Shown piece after piece: positions 43,774 to 58,843 of a stretch of 64,000 bases of DNA (position 1 is its first letter; each line of letters starts with the position of its first letter). Below the pieces are notes generated by a model. That model did not search any database. It was given only the letters and a program-made list of their open reading frames with translations, and had not been told where the DNA came from. This DNA is from Ramlibacter tataouinensis TTB310 (GTDB lineage: Bacteria > Pseudomonadota > Gammaproteobacteria > Burkholderiales > Burkholderiaceae_C): positions 1,376,001 to 1,440,000 of the forward strand of contig NC_015677.1 of the NCBI RefSeq assembly GCF_000215705.1. Reading direction: 5' to 3'. The translations under genes were made by a program, and so were the position numbers.

Positions 43774-44808
43774 TCAGGCCTGCGTCGCCAGCCAGGCCAT
43801 GTAGCGCGCCACGCCGGTCTGTACGTCGGCAAAGGCATGCTGGCAGCCGGCCGCCCGCAGCGCCGACAGGTCGGCCTGGGTGTAGCATTGGTACTTGCCG
43901 CGCAGCGCTTCGGGGAAGGGCACGTACTCGATCAGGCCCTGGGCGGCCGCGGCGGCGGTGTCCAGCGCCGGGCCGCCCGCCGGCCGCAGCGCGTTGACCA
44001 CTGCCGTCGCCACGTCGTTGAAGGGCTGGGCCCGGCCGCTGCCCAGGTTGAACAGGCCGGATCTTTCCGGGTGGTCCAGGAACCAGAGGTTCACCGCCAC
44101 CACGTCATCGACGAAGACGAAGTCGCGCATCTGCTGGCCGGGGCCGTAGCCGCCGTACTCGCCGAACAGCTTCACTTTCCCCTGCTCGCGGAACTGGTTG
44201 AACTGGTGGAAGGCCACGCTGGCCATGCGGCCCTTGTGCTGCTCGCGCGGGCCATAGACGTTGAAATAGCGGAAGCCCACCACCTGGTGCGCCGCACGCT
44301 CGAAGCGCGGGCCGGTCTCGCGACGCAGCCGTTGGTCGACCAGCAGCTTGGAATACCCGTAGACGTTGAGCGGCCCCTCGAACTCGGGCGATTCGCGGAA
44401 GCTGCGGTAGCCGCCCGGCGAAACCGGGTCCGGTTTCGCCTCGCCATACGTGGCGGCCGAGGACGCGTACAGCAGCCGCGCGCCGCGCTCCTGGCAGGCC
44501 CTGAACAAGCCACACGTGAGCGTGTAGTTGTTGTCCATCATGTACTTGCCGTCGGTCTCCATGGTGTCGCTGCACGCGCCTTCATGGAACACTGCCTCCA
44601 CCGGGCCGAACAGGCCGTCGGCGAACGCGTCGTAGAAGTAGTCCGCATCCACATAGTCGGCGATCTTCAGGTCGGCCAGGTTGCGGAACTTGTCGCCCTG
44701 GGTCAGGTCGTCGACGGCGATGATGTCGTCGATGCCGCGCTCGTTCAGGCCCTTGACGATGTTGCTGCCGATGAAGCCGGCGGCGCCGGTGACCACATGA
44801 CGCGTCAT
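43774..44808 (-). CDS. hldD: ADP-L-glycero-D-manno-heptose 6-epimerase
   Basis: A 344-aa NAD(P)-dependent short-chain dehydrogenase-type epimerase (also rfaD) that converts ADP-D-glycero- to ADP-L-glycero-D-manno-heptose for the LPS inner core. N-terminal [50 protein letters not shown] and the catalytic YGYSK are present, and the C-terminal [20 protein letters not shown] is diagnostic for HldD. Its start overlaps the stop of rfaE by 4 bp. Confidence 0.96.
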   Translation of the reverse strand: MTRHVVTGAAGFIGSNIVKGLNERGIDDIIAVDDLTQGDKFRNLADLKIADYVDADYFYDAFADGLFGPVEAVFHEGACSDTMETDGKYMMDNNYTLTCGLFRACQERGARLLYASSAATYGEAKPDPVSPGGYRSFRESPEFEGPLNVYGYSKLLVDQRLRRETGPRFERAAHQVVGFRYFNVYGPREQHKGRMASVAFHQFNQFREQGKVKLFGEYGGYGPGQQMRDFVFVDDVVAVNLWFLDHPERSGLFNLGSGRAQPFNDVATAVVNALRPAGGPALDTAAAAAQGLIEYVPFPEALRGKYQCYTQADLSALRAAGCQHAFADVQTGVARYMAWLATQA

Positions 44809-45734
44809 GCGAACAGCTCCTCGTAGGACACGGTGGCCGTGCCGAACTTGCCGACCACGATGCCGCCGGCCTTGTTGGCCAGGGGCATGGCCTCGCGCAG
44901 GGGCACGCCGGCGGCGACCAGCGCGGCCAGGGTGGCGATGACGGTGTCGCCGGCGCCGGTGACGTCGAACACCTCGCGCGCCTGCGCGCCCACGTGGGCC
45001 TGGCCCTGGGCGTCGAACAGCGTCATGCCGTCCTCGCCCAGCGTGACCAGCAGGGCTTGCAGCCGCAGCTGCTCGCGCAGGGCCTGCGCCTTCGCGGCCA
45101 GCTCGCCGGCGTCGCGCCAGCTGCCCACCACCTGCTGCAGCTCGGCCCGGTTGGGGGTGATCACGCTGGCGCCGCTGTAGCGGGTGTAGTCCGAGCCCTT
45201 GGGGTCGACCAGCACCGGCTTGCCCTGGCCGCGCGCGGCCGCGATCATCGCCGGAATGTGGGCCAGGCCGCCCTTGCCGTAGTCGGAGAACAGCACCGCG
45301 TCGTGCGAGGGCGCGAGCTCGGCGAAGGTCTCGTTCTGCAGCGCCAGCGCCTCGTGGTCGGGCTCGTTCTCGAAGTCCATGCGCAGCAGCTGCTGCTGGC
45401 GGCCGATGACGCGCAGCTTGACGGTGGTCTTCAGGCCCGGGTCGCGCTTGAGGTGGGCCGCGATGCCGGTCTGGCGCAGCAGCGCCTCCAGGCGGTGGCC
45501 CGGCTCGTCGTCGCCGACCACGCCCAGGAAGCTGGCCTGCGCGCCCAGCGTGGCCACGTTGTAGGCCACGTTGGCGGCGGCGCCGATGCGCTCCTCCTCG
45601 CGGTTGACCTTGACGACGGGCACCGGCGCCTCGGGCGAGATGCGCTCCACGGCGCCGTGCCAGTAGCGGTCCAGCATGGGATCGCCCACCACCAGGACAC
45701 GGGCCTTGGCAAGTTGTTGCTTGGATAACTTCAT
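44805..45734 (-). CDS. rfaE1: D-glycero-beta-D-manno-heptose-7-phosphate kinase
   Basis: A 309-aa PfkB/ribokinase-type sugar kinase that phosphorylates heptose-7-phosphate at C1 in LPS core synthesis. N-terminal [15 protein letters not shown], the substrate region [31 protein letters not shown] and the C-terminal anion hole/catalytic [20 protein letters not shown] are intact. It is the kinase half only; the adenylyltransferase half fused to it in enteric HldE is absent, as in other Burkholderiales, where it is a separate gene. It overlaps lapB and hldD by 4 bp each. Confidence 0.94.
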   Translation of the reverse strand: MKLSKQQLAKARVLVVGDPMLDRYWHGAVERISPEAPVPVVKVNREEERIGAAANVAYNVATLGAQASFLGVVGDDEPGHRLEALLRQTGIAAHLKRDPGLKTTVKLRVIGRQQQLLRMDFENEPDHEALALQNETFAELAPSHDAVLFSDYGKGGLAHIPAMIAAARGQGKPVLVDPKGSDYTRYSGASVITPNRAELQQVVGSWRDAGELAAKAQALREQLRLQALLVTLGEDGMTLFDAQGQAHVGAQAREVFDVTGAGDTVIATLAALVAAGVPLREAMPLANKAGGIVVGKFGTATVSYEELFA

Positions 45735-46861
45735 AGTTCCTCGACGCGACGCGCCGGATAACTGTCCCAGGCCTGGCAGCCGGGGCATTGCCAGAAATGC
45801 TGCTTGGCCTCGAAGCCGCAGGCGGCGCAGCGGTAGCGTGTCAGCGGGCGGGCGGCGTGCTCCAGCGCGCGCTGCACCTGGGGATGGAACTGCTCGTGCT
45901 CGAGCTTCTCGTCCACCAGCCATTTGGCGGCGGCCACCAGGGAGGGCTCCCGCTCCAGGTGCCGGACGTACCAGTCGCGTGCCGACGCGGGGTCTTCCAG
46001 CGCCACGATGCCGTCCAGCACGTCCAGCGAAGGCGCGGCCTCGTAGCTGCGCGAGAGCACCTGCCGGGCAGCCGCCTCCTGGCCGCAGGCGGCGGCGCAT
46101 TCGGTCAGCGGCCGTGCGATCAGGGGCAGGGCCGCGGGCGCGACCTCGGCCAGCTCGACCAGGGTGTCGAAGGCGGTGCCGTGCTGGCCCGCGCGCCGCT
46201 GCAGCTCGGCCAGGGCGAGCCGGGGCCGGGCGGTGCTGGGCGCGGTGGCGATGGCCTGGCGCAGCAGGCGTTCGGCTTCGTCGTTGCCCGCGCCGGCCGC
46301 CTGTTCGCACAGGTAGTGCGCGCGGCGGCCGCTGAAATCGCCCTGGCCGGAGGCCTCCAGCTTGGCCGCGGCCTCGCCGGCGCGCACCCAGTCGCGCGAG
46401 CGCTCGTAGATGGCCAGCAGGGCCAGCAGCGCCTGGGCGCCGTAGGCCGTGCCTTCCAGCTTGCGCAGCGCCTCCTCGGCCCGGTCCAGCAGGCCGGCCT
46501 TGAGGAAATCCAGGGCCAGCGCGTGCTGGGCCCGGTGCCGGTCCTCGCGGCTGAGGTCGCCGCGCGAGAGCAGGTGCTCGTGCACCCGCACGGCCCGCTC
46601 GTACTCGCCGCGCCGGCGGAACAGGTTGCCCAGCGCGAAGTGCAGCTCGGAGGTGTCGGGATCGTTCTGCACCGCCTGGATGAAGGCGTCGATGGCCTGG
46701 TCCTGCTGCTCGTTGAGCAGGAAGTTCAGGCCGCGAAAGTACGCCTTGGGCGCCTGCCGGTTCTCGATGCGCAGCTGGCGCAGGTCCAGCCGGGAGGCCA
46801 GCCAGCCCAGCACGAAAGCCAGCGGCAGGCCCCACAGCAGCCAGGCGAAATCAGAGTCCAT
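45731..46861 (-). CDS. lapB: Lipopolysaccharide assembly protein B
   Basis: A 376-aa inner-membrane-anchored regulator (YciM). One N-terminal helix ([19 protein letters not shown]), then TPR repeats ([53 protein letters not shown]) and a C-terminal rubredoxin-like zinc/iron knuckle with two CxxC pairs ([18 protein letters not shown]). In E. coli it promotes degradation of LpxC and so balances LPS synthesis. ATG 46861 lies inside the 3' end of lapA (11-bp overlap). Confidence 0.93.
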   Translation of the reverse strand: MDSDFAWLLWGLPLAFVLGWLASRLDLRQLRIENRQAPKAYFRGLNFLLNEQQDQAIDAFIQAVQNDPDTSELHFALGNLFRRRGEYERAVRVHEHLLSRGDLSREDRHRAQHALALDFLKAGLLDRAEEALRKLEGTAYGAQALLALLAIYERSRDWVRAGEAAAKLEASGQGDFSGRRAHYLCEQAAGAGNDEAERLLRQAIATAPSTARPRLALAELQRRAGQHGTAFDTLVELAEVAPAALPLIARPLTECAAACGQEAAARQVLSRSYEAAPSLDVLDGIVALEDPASARDWYVRHLEREPSLVAAAKWLVDEKLEHEQFHPQVQRALEHAARPLTRYRCAACGFEAKQHFWQCPGCQAWDSYPARRVEEL

Positions 46862-47129
46862 GCGGCCCCTGGGTGGGCATGATGCTGGTGGGCGCATCGG
46901 CCGGCAGCCCGCGCCGGGCGGCGTTGCGGTGCTTCCACCAGCGCGGCACCATTCCCAGCGCGCCGATCACCAGTCCCAGCGCGAACGCCGCCAGCACCAC
47001 CAGCACCAGGGGTGCCTGCCACTGCGTGCCGAAGAAGAAGTGCACCGTGACGGCCTGCTGGTTGTTCAGCGCGAAGGCGAACAGGGTAAAAAAAATGGCT
47101 GCCTTCAGCAGCCACATGAGGTATTTCAT
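46851..47129 (-). CDS. lapA: Lipopolysaccharide assembly protein A domain protein
   Basis: A 92-aa DUF1049/LapA family protein with two membrane helices (about 6-22 and 40-62) and the family pattern FALNNQQAVTVHFFFG. Partner of LapB; the adjacency and overlap are conserved in beta- and gammaproteobacteria. Confidence 0.9.
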   Translation of the reverse strand: MKYLMWLLKAAIFFTLFAFALNNQQAVTVHFFFGTQWQAPLVLVVLAAFALGLVIGALGMVPRWWKHRNAARRGLPADAPTSIMPTQGPHGL

Positions 47130-47166
47130 CCGACTCCCCAGTGGAGCCCGGGATTCTAACGAGGAG

Positions 47167-47478
47167 CTAGCGCTGGCCGTCGGCCTCGATCTCGGCGGTG
47201 CGCTGGTCCACCGCCTCGCGCAGGGCCTTGCCCGGCTTGAAGTGGGGAACGCGCTTTTCCGGGATCTGCACGCTTTCGCCGGAGCGCGGGTTGCGCCCCA
47301 TGCGCGGCGGCCGGCGGTTGATCGAGAAGCTGCCGAAGCCGCGGATCTCGATGCGGTGCCCGCGCACCAGCGCCTCGCTCATCGCGTCGAGAATGGTCTT
47401 GACGGCGTACTCGGCGTCGCGGTGCGTGAGCTGGCTGAAACGGGCGGCCAGTTCCTCGACGAGGTCGGATCGGGTCAT
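47167..47478 (-). CDS. ihfB: Integration host factor subunit beta
   Basis: A 103-aa DNA-bending protein of the HU/IHF family. [33 protein letters not shown] is the helical body; the DNA-intercalating arm contains [21 protein letters not shown] with its conserved proline. With IhfA it forms the heterodimer used in promoters, replication and recombination. It sits 46 bp after rpsA, the usual rpsA-ihfB order. ATG 47478 gives the standard length. Confidence 0.95.
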   Translation of the reverse strand: MTRSDLVEELAARFSQLTHRDAEYAVKTILDAMSEALVRGHRIEIRGFGSFSINRRPPRMGRNPRSGESVQIPEKRVPHFKPGKALREAVDQRTAEIEADGQR

Positions 47479-47524
47479 AACGGAGGAAAACACGGCGAGC
47501 GCCGCCCGCCGTGTCCTGCGGTTC

Positions 47525-49201
<1,677 letters not shown>

Positions 49202-49386
49202 TCAGTTTCCTTGCACGTCGCACAGGTTTCCACCGGCACCATTGCCGGGTGTTTCTATGGCTGCGGACGGCGATTGCTGCGGCTGGTGCCGCGGGTTGCG
49301 TTGACGATCCCCATCGCCGGGTGCGCTGGCGCGCGAAGGGCAGCGACGGGGGCCCGATACAGAGATGGTGGCTCTGCGGCAGCCGT

Positions 49387-51378
49387 TCAAGCGGACCGGA
49401 ACGGCTGCTTCTCGTCCCACCACCGGAGGACCTGGGCCACCGATTCATCGACCGATTGCTCCGAGTTGTCCAGTAGCAGGGCATCCTGCGCCGGCTTCAG
49501 AGGCGCGACGGTCCGCTGCGAGTCGCGGGCGTCGCGCGCTTCCAGGTCGGCGCGAAGAGCCGTGATTGTAGTGGGAATCCCCTTTAGATTCAATTGCTTA
49601 TGGCGCCGCTCGGCACGCTGGGCGGCGCTGGCGGTGAGGTACACCTTGAGCGCCGCGTCCGGGAAGATCACGGTGCCCATGTCGCGGCCGTCGGCCACCA
49701 GGCCGGGCAGGCGGCGGAAGCTCTGCTGCAGCGCCACCAGCGCCGTGCGCACCGCGGGCAGGGCCGAGACCCGCGAGGCGTTCATGCCCGCCTCCTCGGT
49801 GCGGATGGCGTCCGTCACGTCGTCCCCGCCCAGCAGCACCCGGCCGTCCACGAAGCGCACCGGCAGCGTCTCGGCCATCCTGGCGATGCCGTGCTCATGG
49901 GCCAGGTCCAGGGCCAGGCCGGCCCGCGTGGCCGCCAGCGCCGTGATGCGGTAGAGCGCGCCCGAGTCCAGGTAGTGGTAGCCCAGGCGGCGCGCCACTT
50001 CGGAAGCCAGCGTGCCCTTGCCGGAGGCCGTGGGCCCGTCCACGCAGATCACCGGGATGTGCGGCGCCGTGGTGCGAACCACCGAGAACAGGGTCTCGAA
50101 GTAGTCGGGGAAGGTCTTGGCCACGCACTTCGGATCCTCGATGCGCACCGGCATGCCTTCGGGATTGAAGGCGGCCAGCGAGAAGCACATGGCGATGCGG
50201 TGGTCGTCGTACGTGTGGATGCGCGCGGCCCGCCACTGGGCCGGCGGCGTGATGCGCAGGAAGTCGGCGCCTTCCTCGACGGCCGCGCCCAGCTTGCGCA
50301 GCTCGGCCGCCATGGCGGCCAGCCGGTCGGTCTCCTTGACGCGCCAGCTGCCGATGTTGCGCAGCCGGCTGGTGCCGTCGGCGTACAGCGCCATCACGGC
50401 CAGCGTCATGGCGGCGTCGGGGATGTGGTTGCAGTCCAGGTCGATGGCCGCCAGCGGCCAGCGGCCGCGCCGCACCTCGATGCGGTTGGCGCCGCTGGCC
50501 ACGCTGGCGCCCATCGCCTGCGCCGCTTCCAGGAAGCGGATGTCGCCCTGGATGGAATCGCGGCCCAGGCCCTCGATGGCGATGCCCCGGGGGCCGTTCG
50601 CGGCGATCGCGCCCAGGGCGATGAAATAGCTGGCGGAGGAGGCGTCGGCCTCGACGTGGATGTCGCCGGGCGAACGCAGGCGGCTGCCGGCCGGGATGGT
50701 GAAGCGCTGCCAGCCGTCGCGCCGCACGGACACGCCGAACCGCGCCAGCAGGTTCAGCGTGATCTCGATGTAGGGCTTGGAGATCAGCTCGCCGGCCACC
50801 TCGACCACGATGTCCTGCCGGGCCACCAGGGGCAGCGCCATCAGCAGGGCGGTGAGGAACTGGCTGGACACGTCGCCGCGCACCGGGATGGGCGCATCCA
50901 GCTGCAGCCGGGGCTGGCCGATGCGCAGCGGCGGATAGCCCTCCCGGCCCAGGTAGTCGATGCGGCAGCCGAGCTGGCGCAGCGCATCCACCAGGTCGCC
51001 GATCGGGCGCTCGTGCATGCGCGGCACGCCCGACAGCTCGTAGTCGCCGCCCAGCACGGCCAGCGCCGCGGCCAGCGGCCGCATCGCGGTGCCGGCGTTG
51101 CCTAGGAACAGGCGGGCCGGGGAGGCGGGTGCGCGGCCGCCCAGGCCCGTCAGCTCCACCCCGTCCGCCTGCCGCGCCACGCCGCAGCCCAGCTGGCGCA
51201 GCGCCTCCAGCATGACCCGGGTGTCGTCCGAGTCCAGCAGGTCGTGCACCCGGGTGCGGCCCTCGCACAGCGCGGCCAGCAGCAGCACGCGGTTGGAGAT
51301 GCTCTTGGAGCCGGGCAGGGCGACAGCGCCCTCGGCGCCGTCCAGCGGCGGGATGTCCAGGAAGGGCGTGGCGAACAT
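49387..51378 (-). CDS. aroA-cmk: Fused EPSP synthase / cytidylate kinase
   Basis: A 663-aa two-enzyme fusion. Residues about 1-430 are 3-phosphoshikimate 1-carboxyvinyltransferase (shikimate pathway step 6), with [33 protein letters not shown] and [13 protein letters not shown], including the glyphosate-site GNAGTAMRP. Residues about 437-663 are cytidylate kinase, with P-loop [17 protein letters not shown] and the CMP region [21 protein letters not shown]. The linker is only about 10 residues. Separate genes are the ancestral state; the fusion is seen in several Comamonadaceae. It follows tyrA after 20 bp. Confidence 0.95.
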   Translation of the reverse strand: MFATPFLDIPPLDGAEGAVALPGSKSISNRVLLLAALCEGRTRVHDLLDSDDTRVMLEALRQLGCGVARQADGVELTGLGGRAPASPARLFLGNAGTAMRPLAAALAVLGGDYELSGVPRMHERPIGDLVDALRQLGCRIDYLGREGYPPLRIGQPRLQLDAPIPVRGDVSSQFLTALLMALPLVARQDIVVEVAGELISKPYIEITLNLLARFGVSVRRDGWQRFTIPAGSRLRSPGDIHVEADASSASYFIALGAIAANGPRGIAIEGLGRDSIQGDIRFLEAAQAMGASVASGANRIEVRRGRWPLAAIDLDCNHIPDAAMTLAVMALYADGTSRLRNIGSWRVKETDRLAAMAAELRKLGAAVEEGADFLRITPPAQWRAARIHTYDDHRIAMCFSLAAFNPEGMPVRIEDPKCVAKTFPDYFETLFSVVRTTAPHIPVICVDGPTASGKGTLASEVARRLGYHYLDSGALYRITALAATRAGLALDLAHEHGIARMAETLPVRFVDGRVLLGGDDVTDAIRTEEAGMNASRVSALPAVRTALVALQQSFRRLPGLVADGRDMGTVIFPDAALKVYLTASAAQRAERRHKQLNLKGIPTTITALRADLEARDARDSQRTVAPLKPAQDALLLDNSEQSVDESVAQVLRWWDEKQPFRSA

Positions 51379-51398
51379 CGGCGCGGCGGGTTGGAGCG

Positions 51399-52265
51399 CT
51401 ACTTCTTGCCCATGCGCCAGCGCGCGCGCGTGCTGCTGGCCTGGCCGATCAGGCTTTCCAGGCCTTCGCCGTCGCCGCTCTCGAGCAGCTTCTCCAGCCC
51501 CGCCAGGCTGCTCTGGAACAGGCGCGACTGCTCCAGCAGCTCCTGCCGGTTGGCCATCAGGATGTCGCGCCAGACCTTGGGGTCGCTGGCGGCGATGCGG
51601 GTGAAGTCGCGAAACCCCGGGCCGGCCAGCGACAGGAAGTCCGGGCCGGTGGGCTGCGAGACGATCGCGTTGACCAGCGCGAAGGCAACCATGTGCGGCA
51701 GGTGGCTCACGGCCGCGAAGGCCGAGTCGTGCGCCTCCGGCGACATCTTCAGCACGTGGCAGCCCAGGGCATCCCACAGCGCCTCGGCCTTGGCCAGCTG
51801 CGCCACCTGCGTCTTCTCGATGGGCGTGAGCACCACCTGCTTGCCGGAGTACAGGTCCGGGTCGGCATGCTCGACGCCGGACACCTCCTTGCCGGCCACC
51901 GGGTGGCAGGGCACGAAGGCGCCGACGTTCTCGCGCAGCGCCCGGCGCGCCGAATCGATCACGTCGCGCTTGGTCGAGCCCACGTCCATGATCAGCATGT
52001 CGCGGTCCACCAGGTGGCGGATCGCCTTGAAGGTGGCCTCGGTGGCCGCCACCGGCACCGCAACCAGCACGACGTCGGCGCCCGAGACGGCGAGCAGGGC
52101 GGACGGCGCTTCCACGTCGATCACGCCCAGCTGGCGCGCCTTTTCGGTCGTGGAGGGCGACTTGCTGTAGCCCACCACGCGCTTGACCAGGCCGGCGCGC
52201 TTGAGCGCCAGGGCGAACGATCCGCCCATCAGGCCGCAGCCGATCAGCCCCAATTGCTCGAACAT
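51399..52265 (-). CDS. tyrA: Prephenate dehydrogenase
   Basis: A 288-aa NAD-dependent dehydrogenase converting prephenate to 4-hydroxyphenylpyruvate for tyrosine. Rossmann motif [21 protein letters not shown] at the N-terminus; the catalytic His lies in [17 protein letters not shown], and [10 protein letters not shown] and [11 protein letters not shown] are family marks. No chorismate mutase or ACT domain is attached. 7 bp after pheA. Confidence 0.94.
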   Translation of the reverse strand: MFEQLGLIGCGLMGGSFALALKRAGLVKRVVGYSKSPSTTEKARQLGVIDVEAPSALLAVSGADVVLVAVPVAATEATFKAIRHLVDRDMLIMDVGSTKRDVIDSARRALRENVGAFVPCHPVAGKEVSGVEHADPDLYSGKQVVLTPIEKTQVAQLAKAEALWDALGCHVLKMSPEAHDSAFAAVSHLPHMVAFALVNAIVSQPTGPDFLSLAGPGFRDFTRIAASDPKVWRDILMANRQELLEQSRLFQSSLAGLEKLLESGDGEGLESLIGQASSTRARWRMGKK

Positions 52266-52272
52266 GTGGTCC

Positions 52273-53355
52273 TTATTCACCCGCAGGGTAGGTGCCCAGC
52301 ACCTTGTAGAAGGCGCACAGGGACTGCAGGTCCTGGAGTGCGGCGGCCACATGCGGCTGCGAGGGATGGCCCTGCACGTCGATGTAGAAGAAGTATTCCC
52401 ACTGGCCGGAGCGGGCGGGGCGCGACTCGAAGCGCGTCATCGACACGCCGTGGCGCTTGAGCGGCACCAGGATGTCGTGCACCGCGCCGGGCCGGTTGGG
52501 CACCGAGACCACCAGGCTGACGCAGTCGCGGCCCGAGGCCCGCGGCGCCTCCAGCGTCTGCGGCAGGCAGACCACCGCGAAGCGGGTGCGGTTGAAGGCG
52601 TCGTCCTGGATGGCGTGCGCCGCCAGGTGCAGGCCGAACTCGCTGCCGGCCCGCTCGCTGGCGATGCCGGCCCACGCCGGATTGCCCGCGGCCAGCCGCG
52701 CCCCTTCGGCATTGCTGGCCACGGCACGGCGCTCGGCGCCGGGCAGGTGCTTGTTCAGCCAGCCCTGGCACTGCGCCAGCGCCTGCGGATGGGCCAGCAC
52801 CGCCTCGATGCCCCCGAGCGACGGCGCCAGGCGCAGCAGGTGGTGGCGCACCAGCAGGCTGACCTCGCCCACGATGTGCAGCGGCGACTGCAGCAGCAGG
52901 TCCAGCGAGCGCGTGACCACGCCCTCCGTACTGTTCTCCACCGGCACCACGCCGAAGTCGGCGGTGCCGGCCGCGGCCGCATGGAACACCTCGTCGAAGC
53001 TGACGCAGGGGACATGCTCGATGCTGGAGCCGAAGAAGTGCAGCGCCGCCTGCTCGCTGAAGGTGCCGGCCGGCCCCAGGTAGGCCACCCGCTGCGGCGC
53101 CTCCAGGGCCCGGCAGGCCGACATGATCTCGCGCCAGATGGTGGCCACGTTGCCTGCCTTGAGCGGGCCGGGATTGGCCTGCTGCAGGCCATGGATGACC
53201 TGGGCTTCGCGCTCGGGACGGAACACGGTCGAGCCCTCGGCGCGCTTGAGTTCGCCGACCTGGCCGGCCAGCGCCGCGCGCCGGTTCAGCAAGGCCAGCA
53301 GCTCGCGGTCCACCGCGTCGATCGCCGTCCTCAGCTCGCCCAGGTTCTTCGCCAT
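52273..53355 (-). CDS. pheA: Bifunctional chorismate mutase / prephenate dehydratase
   Basis: A 360-aa P-protein. Chorismate mutase in residues about 1-90 (LRTAIDAVDRELLALLNRRAALAGQVGELKR); prephenate dehydratase about 95-270 (VAYLGPAGTFSEQAALHFFG, ENSTEGVVTRSLDLLL and the catalytic TRFAV); regulatory ACT domain about 285-360 (PGAVHDILVPLKRHGVSMTRFESRP), where phenylalanine is expected to inhibit. It directly follows gyrA (7 bp), without serC between them. Confidence 0.95.
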   Translation of the reverse strand: MAKNLGELRTAIDAVDRELLALLNRRAALAGQVGELKRAEGSTVFRPEREAQVIHGLQQANPGPLKAGNVATIWREIMSACRALEAPQRVAYLGPAGTFSEQAALHFFGSSIEHVPCVSFDEVFHAAAAGTADFGVVPVENSTEGVVTRSLDLLLQSPLHIVGEVSLLVRHHLLRLAPSLGGIEAVLAHPQALAQCQGWLNKHLPGAERRAVASNAEGARLAAGNPAWAGIASERAGSEFGLHLAAHAIQDDAFNRTRFAVVCLPQTLEAPRASGRDCVSLVVSVPNRPGAVHDILVPLKRHGVSMTRFESRPARSGQWEYFFYIDVQGHPSQPHVAAALQDLQSLCAFYKVLGTYPAGE

Positions 53356-53362
53356 GGCGGCG

Positions 53363-55999
<2,637 letters not shown>

Positions 56000-56219
56000 G
56001 GGGCAGGGGGAAGCGGCGCAGAACTCGCGATTTTAGCTTGTCGCAAGGTCGCAACAGCGAGTCCGGAAAGAGGTTTTGTCCTACGACGGGCCAAGCTCGG
56101 CTGGAAGCGAGTGTGTAAGGGCGTGTGGCACAATTCTTTGGACGTTTTCGGTGAATGGTCACCTGAATCGTAGCGTTCACGCAGCACGGCTGCGGCTTTT
56201 TCCCCTTAAGAGGAGAACC

Positions 56220-56912
56220 ATGAAGAAACTGAACAAGATGGCGCTGTTGTTTGCTTCCGCCGCCCTGGCCACGGCCGCTGGCGCGCAAACACGCGTGGCC
56301 GCAGCAGGTGGTGGCAACCAGGTGGACAACTGGACCAACGGCACCGGCGAGATCACCTGGAGGAACGGCACCAACGAGCTGTGCTGGCGTGATGCCTCCT
56401 GGACCCCCGCGACCGCCGGCACCGGCTGCGACGGCGCCCTGGCCCCGGCCCCCGCGCCGGTCGTCGCTGCCCCGCCTCCGCCGCCTGCGGCTCCCGCACC
56501 GGTCGCTCCGCCCCCGCCGCCCCCGCCCCCGCCCCCGCCCGCTCCGCCCGCAGCCACCAAGGTGACCTACGCCGCCGACGCCTTCTTCGACTTCGACCGC
56601 GCCGTTCTCAAGCCCGAAGGCCGTGCCAAGCTCGATGACCTGGTCAGCAAGGTCAAGGACATCAACCTGGAAGTGGTGATCGCCGTGGGCCACACCGACG
56701 CCGTGGGCGGCAACGCTTACAACCAGAAGCTGTCGGTGCGCCGCGCCGAGGCGGTCAAGTCCTACCTGGTGTCCAAGGGCATCGAGAACAACCGCGTCTA
56801 CACCGAAGGCAAGGGCGAGGCCCAGCCCGTGGCCGACAACCGCTCCGCCGGCGGCCGCGCCAAGAACCGCCGCGTGGAAATCGAGGTGGTCGGTACCCGC
56901 GCCAATCGATAA
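56220..56912 (+). CDS. ompA: OmpA-C domain outer-membrane-associated protein
   Basis: A 230-aa exported protein. Signal peptide ([16 protein letters not shown]), a short globular part with two cysteines ([14 protein letters not shown]), a proline-rich linker of about 45 residues, and an OmpA-C peptidoglycan-binding domain ([62 protein letters not shown] with the conserved Asp and Arg). There is no eight-strand OmpA barrel, so it is probably anchored otherwise. Strong ribosome binding site AAGAGGAGAACC. Followed by a good terminator. Confidence 0.9.
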   Translation: MKKLNKMALLFASAALATAAGAQTRVAAAGGGNQVDNWTNGTGEITWRNGTNELCWRDASWTPATAGTGCDGALAPAPAPVVAAPPPPPAAPAPVAPPPPPPPPPPPAPPAATKVTYAADAFFDFDRAVLKPEGRAKLDDLVSKVKDINLEVVIAVGHTDAVGGNAYNQKLSVRRAEAVKSYLVSKGIENNRVYTEGKGEAQPVADNRSAGGRAKNRRVEIEVVGTRANR

Positions 56913-56943
56913 GCCTTGCACAGGCCTGCGGCCTGAGGTGAAA

Positions 56944-56970
56944 AAAAGGCCCCGCGATGCGGGGCCTTTT
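56944..56970 (+). terminator. Rho-independent terminator after ompA
   Basis: AAAAGGCCCCGC-GAT-GCGGGGCCTTTT, a 10-11 bp GC-rich stem with A and U flanks, 32 bp after the ompA stop. Confidence 0.9.
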
Positions 56971-57003
56971 ACTTGGGCGCGCCGGCGGCGCGAGAATCAA
57001 CGC

Positions 57004-57705
57004 ATGACTGTGAATGCCGATCCGGCCGAACTGGCCAAGTTCTCCGAACTCGCCCATCGCTGGTGGGACCCCGAAAGCGAATTCCGTCCGCTGCACGACA
57101 TCAATCCGCTTCGCCTGGAGTGGATCGACGCGCAATGCCCCCTGGCCGGACGCCGCGTGCTCGATGTGGGCTGCGGCGGCGGCATCCTGGCCGACTCCAT
57201 GGCGCGCAAGGGCGCATCGGTGCTGGGCATCGACCTGGCCGCCAAGGCCCTCAAGGTGGCCCAGCTGCATGCGCTGGAGGCGCAGACGCCCGGAATCGAG
57301 TACCGGGAGATCAGCGTCGAGGCCTTGGCGGCCGAAGCGCCGGCCAGCTTCGATGCGGTGACCTGCATGGAGATGCTCGAGCACGTGCCCGACCCGGCGT
57401 CCGCCGTGCGCGCCTGCGCCGCGCTGGTCAAACCCGGCGGATGGGTGTTCTTCTCCACCATCAACCGCAACGCCAAGGCCTTCCTGTTCGCGATCGTCGG
57501 CGCCGAGTACGTGCTGGGCCTGCTGCCGCGGGGCACGCATGAATACCTCAAGTTCATCCGTCCTAGCGAGCTGGCCTCGCACTGCCGCGCGGCCGGCCTG
57601 GGCCTGTCCCAGATGCGCGGGCTGGAATACAACCCGCTGACGCGGCGTTACAAGCTCTCGGGCGACACCAGCGTCAACTACCTGCTGGCCGCGCGCAAAG
57701 CCTGA
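57004..57705 (+). CDS. ubiG: Ubiquinone biosynthesis O-methyltransferase
   Basis: A 233-aa SAM-dependent methyltransferase that performs both O-methylations of ubiquinone synthesis. N-terminal [29 protein letters not shown] is typical of UbiG; the SAM motif I is [28 protein letters not shown], followed by [13 protein letters not shown]. The stop overlaps the gph start by one base. Confidence 0.96.
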   Translation: MTVNADPAELAKFSELAHRWWDPESEFRPLHDINPLRLEWIDAQCPLAGRRVLDVGCGGGILADSMARKGASVLGIDLAAKALKVAQLHALEAQTPGIEYREISVEALAAEAPASFDAVTCMEMLEHVPDPASAVRACAALVKPGGWVFFSTINRNAKAFLFAIVGAEYVLGLLPRGTHEYLKFIRPSELASHCRAAGLGLSQMRGLEYNPLTRRYKLSGDTSVNYLLAARKA

Positions 57706-58379
57706 TGTTCGGCCACGCCCAAGCCGTGCTGTTCGACCTGGACGGCACCCTGATCGACAGCGCGCCGGACCTGGGCGCTGCCGCGGACCAGATGCGCACC
57801 GACCGCGGCCTGGCGTCGCTGCCACTGGAGCGCTACCGCCCCATGGCCGGCGCCGGCGCGCGCGGCATGCTGGGCATCGCCTTCGGAATGGGACCGGAAC
57901 ATCCGGACTTCCCGGCCATGCGGGAGGAGTTCTTCCGCAACTACGAGCGGCGCATGACGCAGCTGACCTATGCCTTCCAGGGCGTGGCCGAGCTCATCGC
58001 CGCGCTGCAGCACCGCGGCCTGGCCTGGGGCGTGGTGACGAACAAGTCCATGCGCTTCACCGGCCCGCTGACCCGCGCCATGCCCCTGTTCGCGGGCGCC
58101 CGTGCGGTGGTCGGCGGCGACAGCACGCCGCATGCCAAGCCGCACCCGGCGCCGCTGCTGGAGGCGGCCCGCCAGCTCGGCCTGCCGCCGGCGGCCTGCG
58201 TCTACGTGGGCGACGACGAGCGCGACATCGTGGCCGGCCGCGCGGCGGGCATGCCGACGGTGGCCGCCACCTATGGCTACCTCGGCAGCAACGCCGACAC
58301 GGTGGCCTGGGGGGCCGATGCCCGCATCGGTTCGCCCCTGGATCTGCTGCCGCTCTTGCAATCGGGCCGGACGGCTTAA
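57705..58379 (+). CDS. gph: Phosphoglycolate phosphatase
   Basis: A 224-aa HAD-superfamily phosphatase. Motif I FDLDGTLIDSAPD (nucleophile and acid Asp), motif II TNKS, motif III Lys in KPHPAP and motif IV GDDERDIVAGRAAGM are all present. Hydrolyses 2-phosphoglycolate; N-acetylmuramic acid-phosphatase relatives (MupP) look similar and follow ubiG in other genomes, so the substrate is less certain than the fold. Confidence 0.85.
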   Translation: MFGHAQAVLFDLDGTLIDSAPDLGAAADQMRTDRGLASLPLERYRPMAGAGARGMLGIAFGMGPEHPDFPAMREEFFRNYERRMTQLTYAFQGVAELIAALQHRGLAWGVVTNKSMRFTGPLTRAMPLFAGARAVVGGDSTPHAKPHPAPLLEAARQLGLPPAACVYVGDDERDIVAGRAAGMPTVAATYGYLGSNADTVAWGADARIGSPLDLLPLLQSGRTA

Positions 58380-58382
58380 AAT
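58356..58382 (+). promoter_or_regulatory. Probable ssrA promoter
   Basis: TTGCAA (58356-58361) and TAAAAT (58377-58382), 15-bp spacing, 10 bp before the tmRNA 5' end. It overlaps the 3' end of gph. Confidence 0.5.
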
Positions 58383-58392
58383 ACGACCTCCT

Positions 58393-58765
58393 GGGGCTGC
58401 ACTGGTTTCGACGTGGGTTCGGACACGCAGCAGGGCATGTCGAGGTTCAGTCACCTCGTTAATCCGCTGAAACCAAGTAACTGCAAACGACGAACGTTTC
58501 GCACTCGCCGCTTAAACACCGGTGAGCCTCACAACAGTTGGCCGATGGGCTGGGCAAGGGGCGCAAGCTCCCGGCTGTGAGGGAATTCACATTGGCTGGT
58601 CCTGATCCGGGTGCCTTGGGTCGGGACGAGAAAATAGGGCACTGGCGGCTGGCATAGCGTGCGTCTGCGCGATGCCCGCGGCGAGATCCAAACCAGAGCG
58701 CTAAACATGTAGATCTGCGCGGAGAAGGCTTGCGGACGCGGGTTCAATTCCCGCCAGCTCCACCA
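58393..58765 (+). ncRNA. ssrA: tmRNA (transfer-messenger RNA)
   Basis: A 373-nt one-piece tmRNA for ribosome rescue. The 5' GGGGCTGCACTGGTTTCGAC and the 3' CAGCTCCACCA form the tRNA-like acceptor stem with the T-arm GGTTCAATTCC. The tag reading frame (58483-58515) encodes ANDERFALAA and ends in TAA; the resume codon is GCA. The tag is the betaproteobacterial form. Its 3' end (58711-58758) is duplicated exactly at 59892-59939, so the present 3' end may have been supplied by an integrated element. Confidence 0.97.
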
Positions 58766-58776
58766 ATTCGGCATCG

Positions 58777-58811
58777 AAGGCCGTCCAACGCGATTCGTTG
58801 GGCGGCCTTTT
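58777..58811 (+). terminator. Terminator after ssrA
   Basis: Stem GGCCGTCCAAC / GTTGGGCGGCC with a short loop and TTTTC, 12 bp past the tmRNA CCA. A sister terminator with the same outer stem follows the second tmRNA fragment. Confidence 0.85.
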
Positions 58812-58843
58812 CATTTGGAAGATCGACCTTTGAGGCAACTGTG

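Noticed and set aside
56445..56560. Repetitive CCGCCCCCG tract that could look like a repeat array
   Set aside because: It encodes the proline-rich linker of the OmpA-like protein; no spacers or palindromes as in CRISPR.
58529..58774. Minus-strand small protein containing WRELNPRPQAFSAQI, also seen at 59803-60000
   Set aside because: It is the antisense translation of the tmRNA 3' end, a well-known spurious annotation; its two copies reflect the ssrA repeat, not a gene family.
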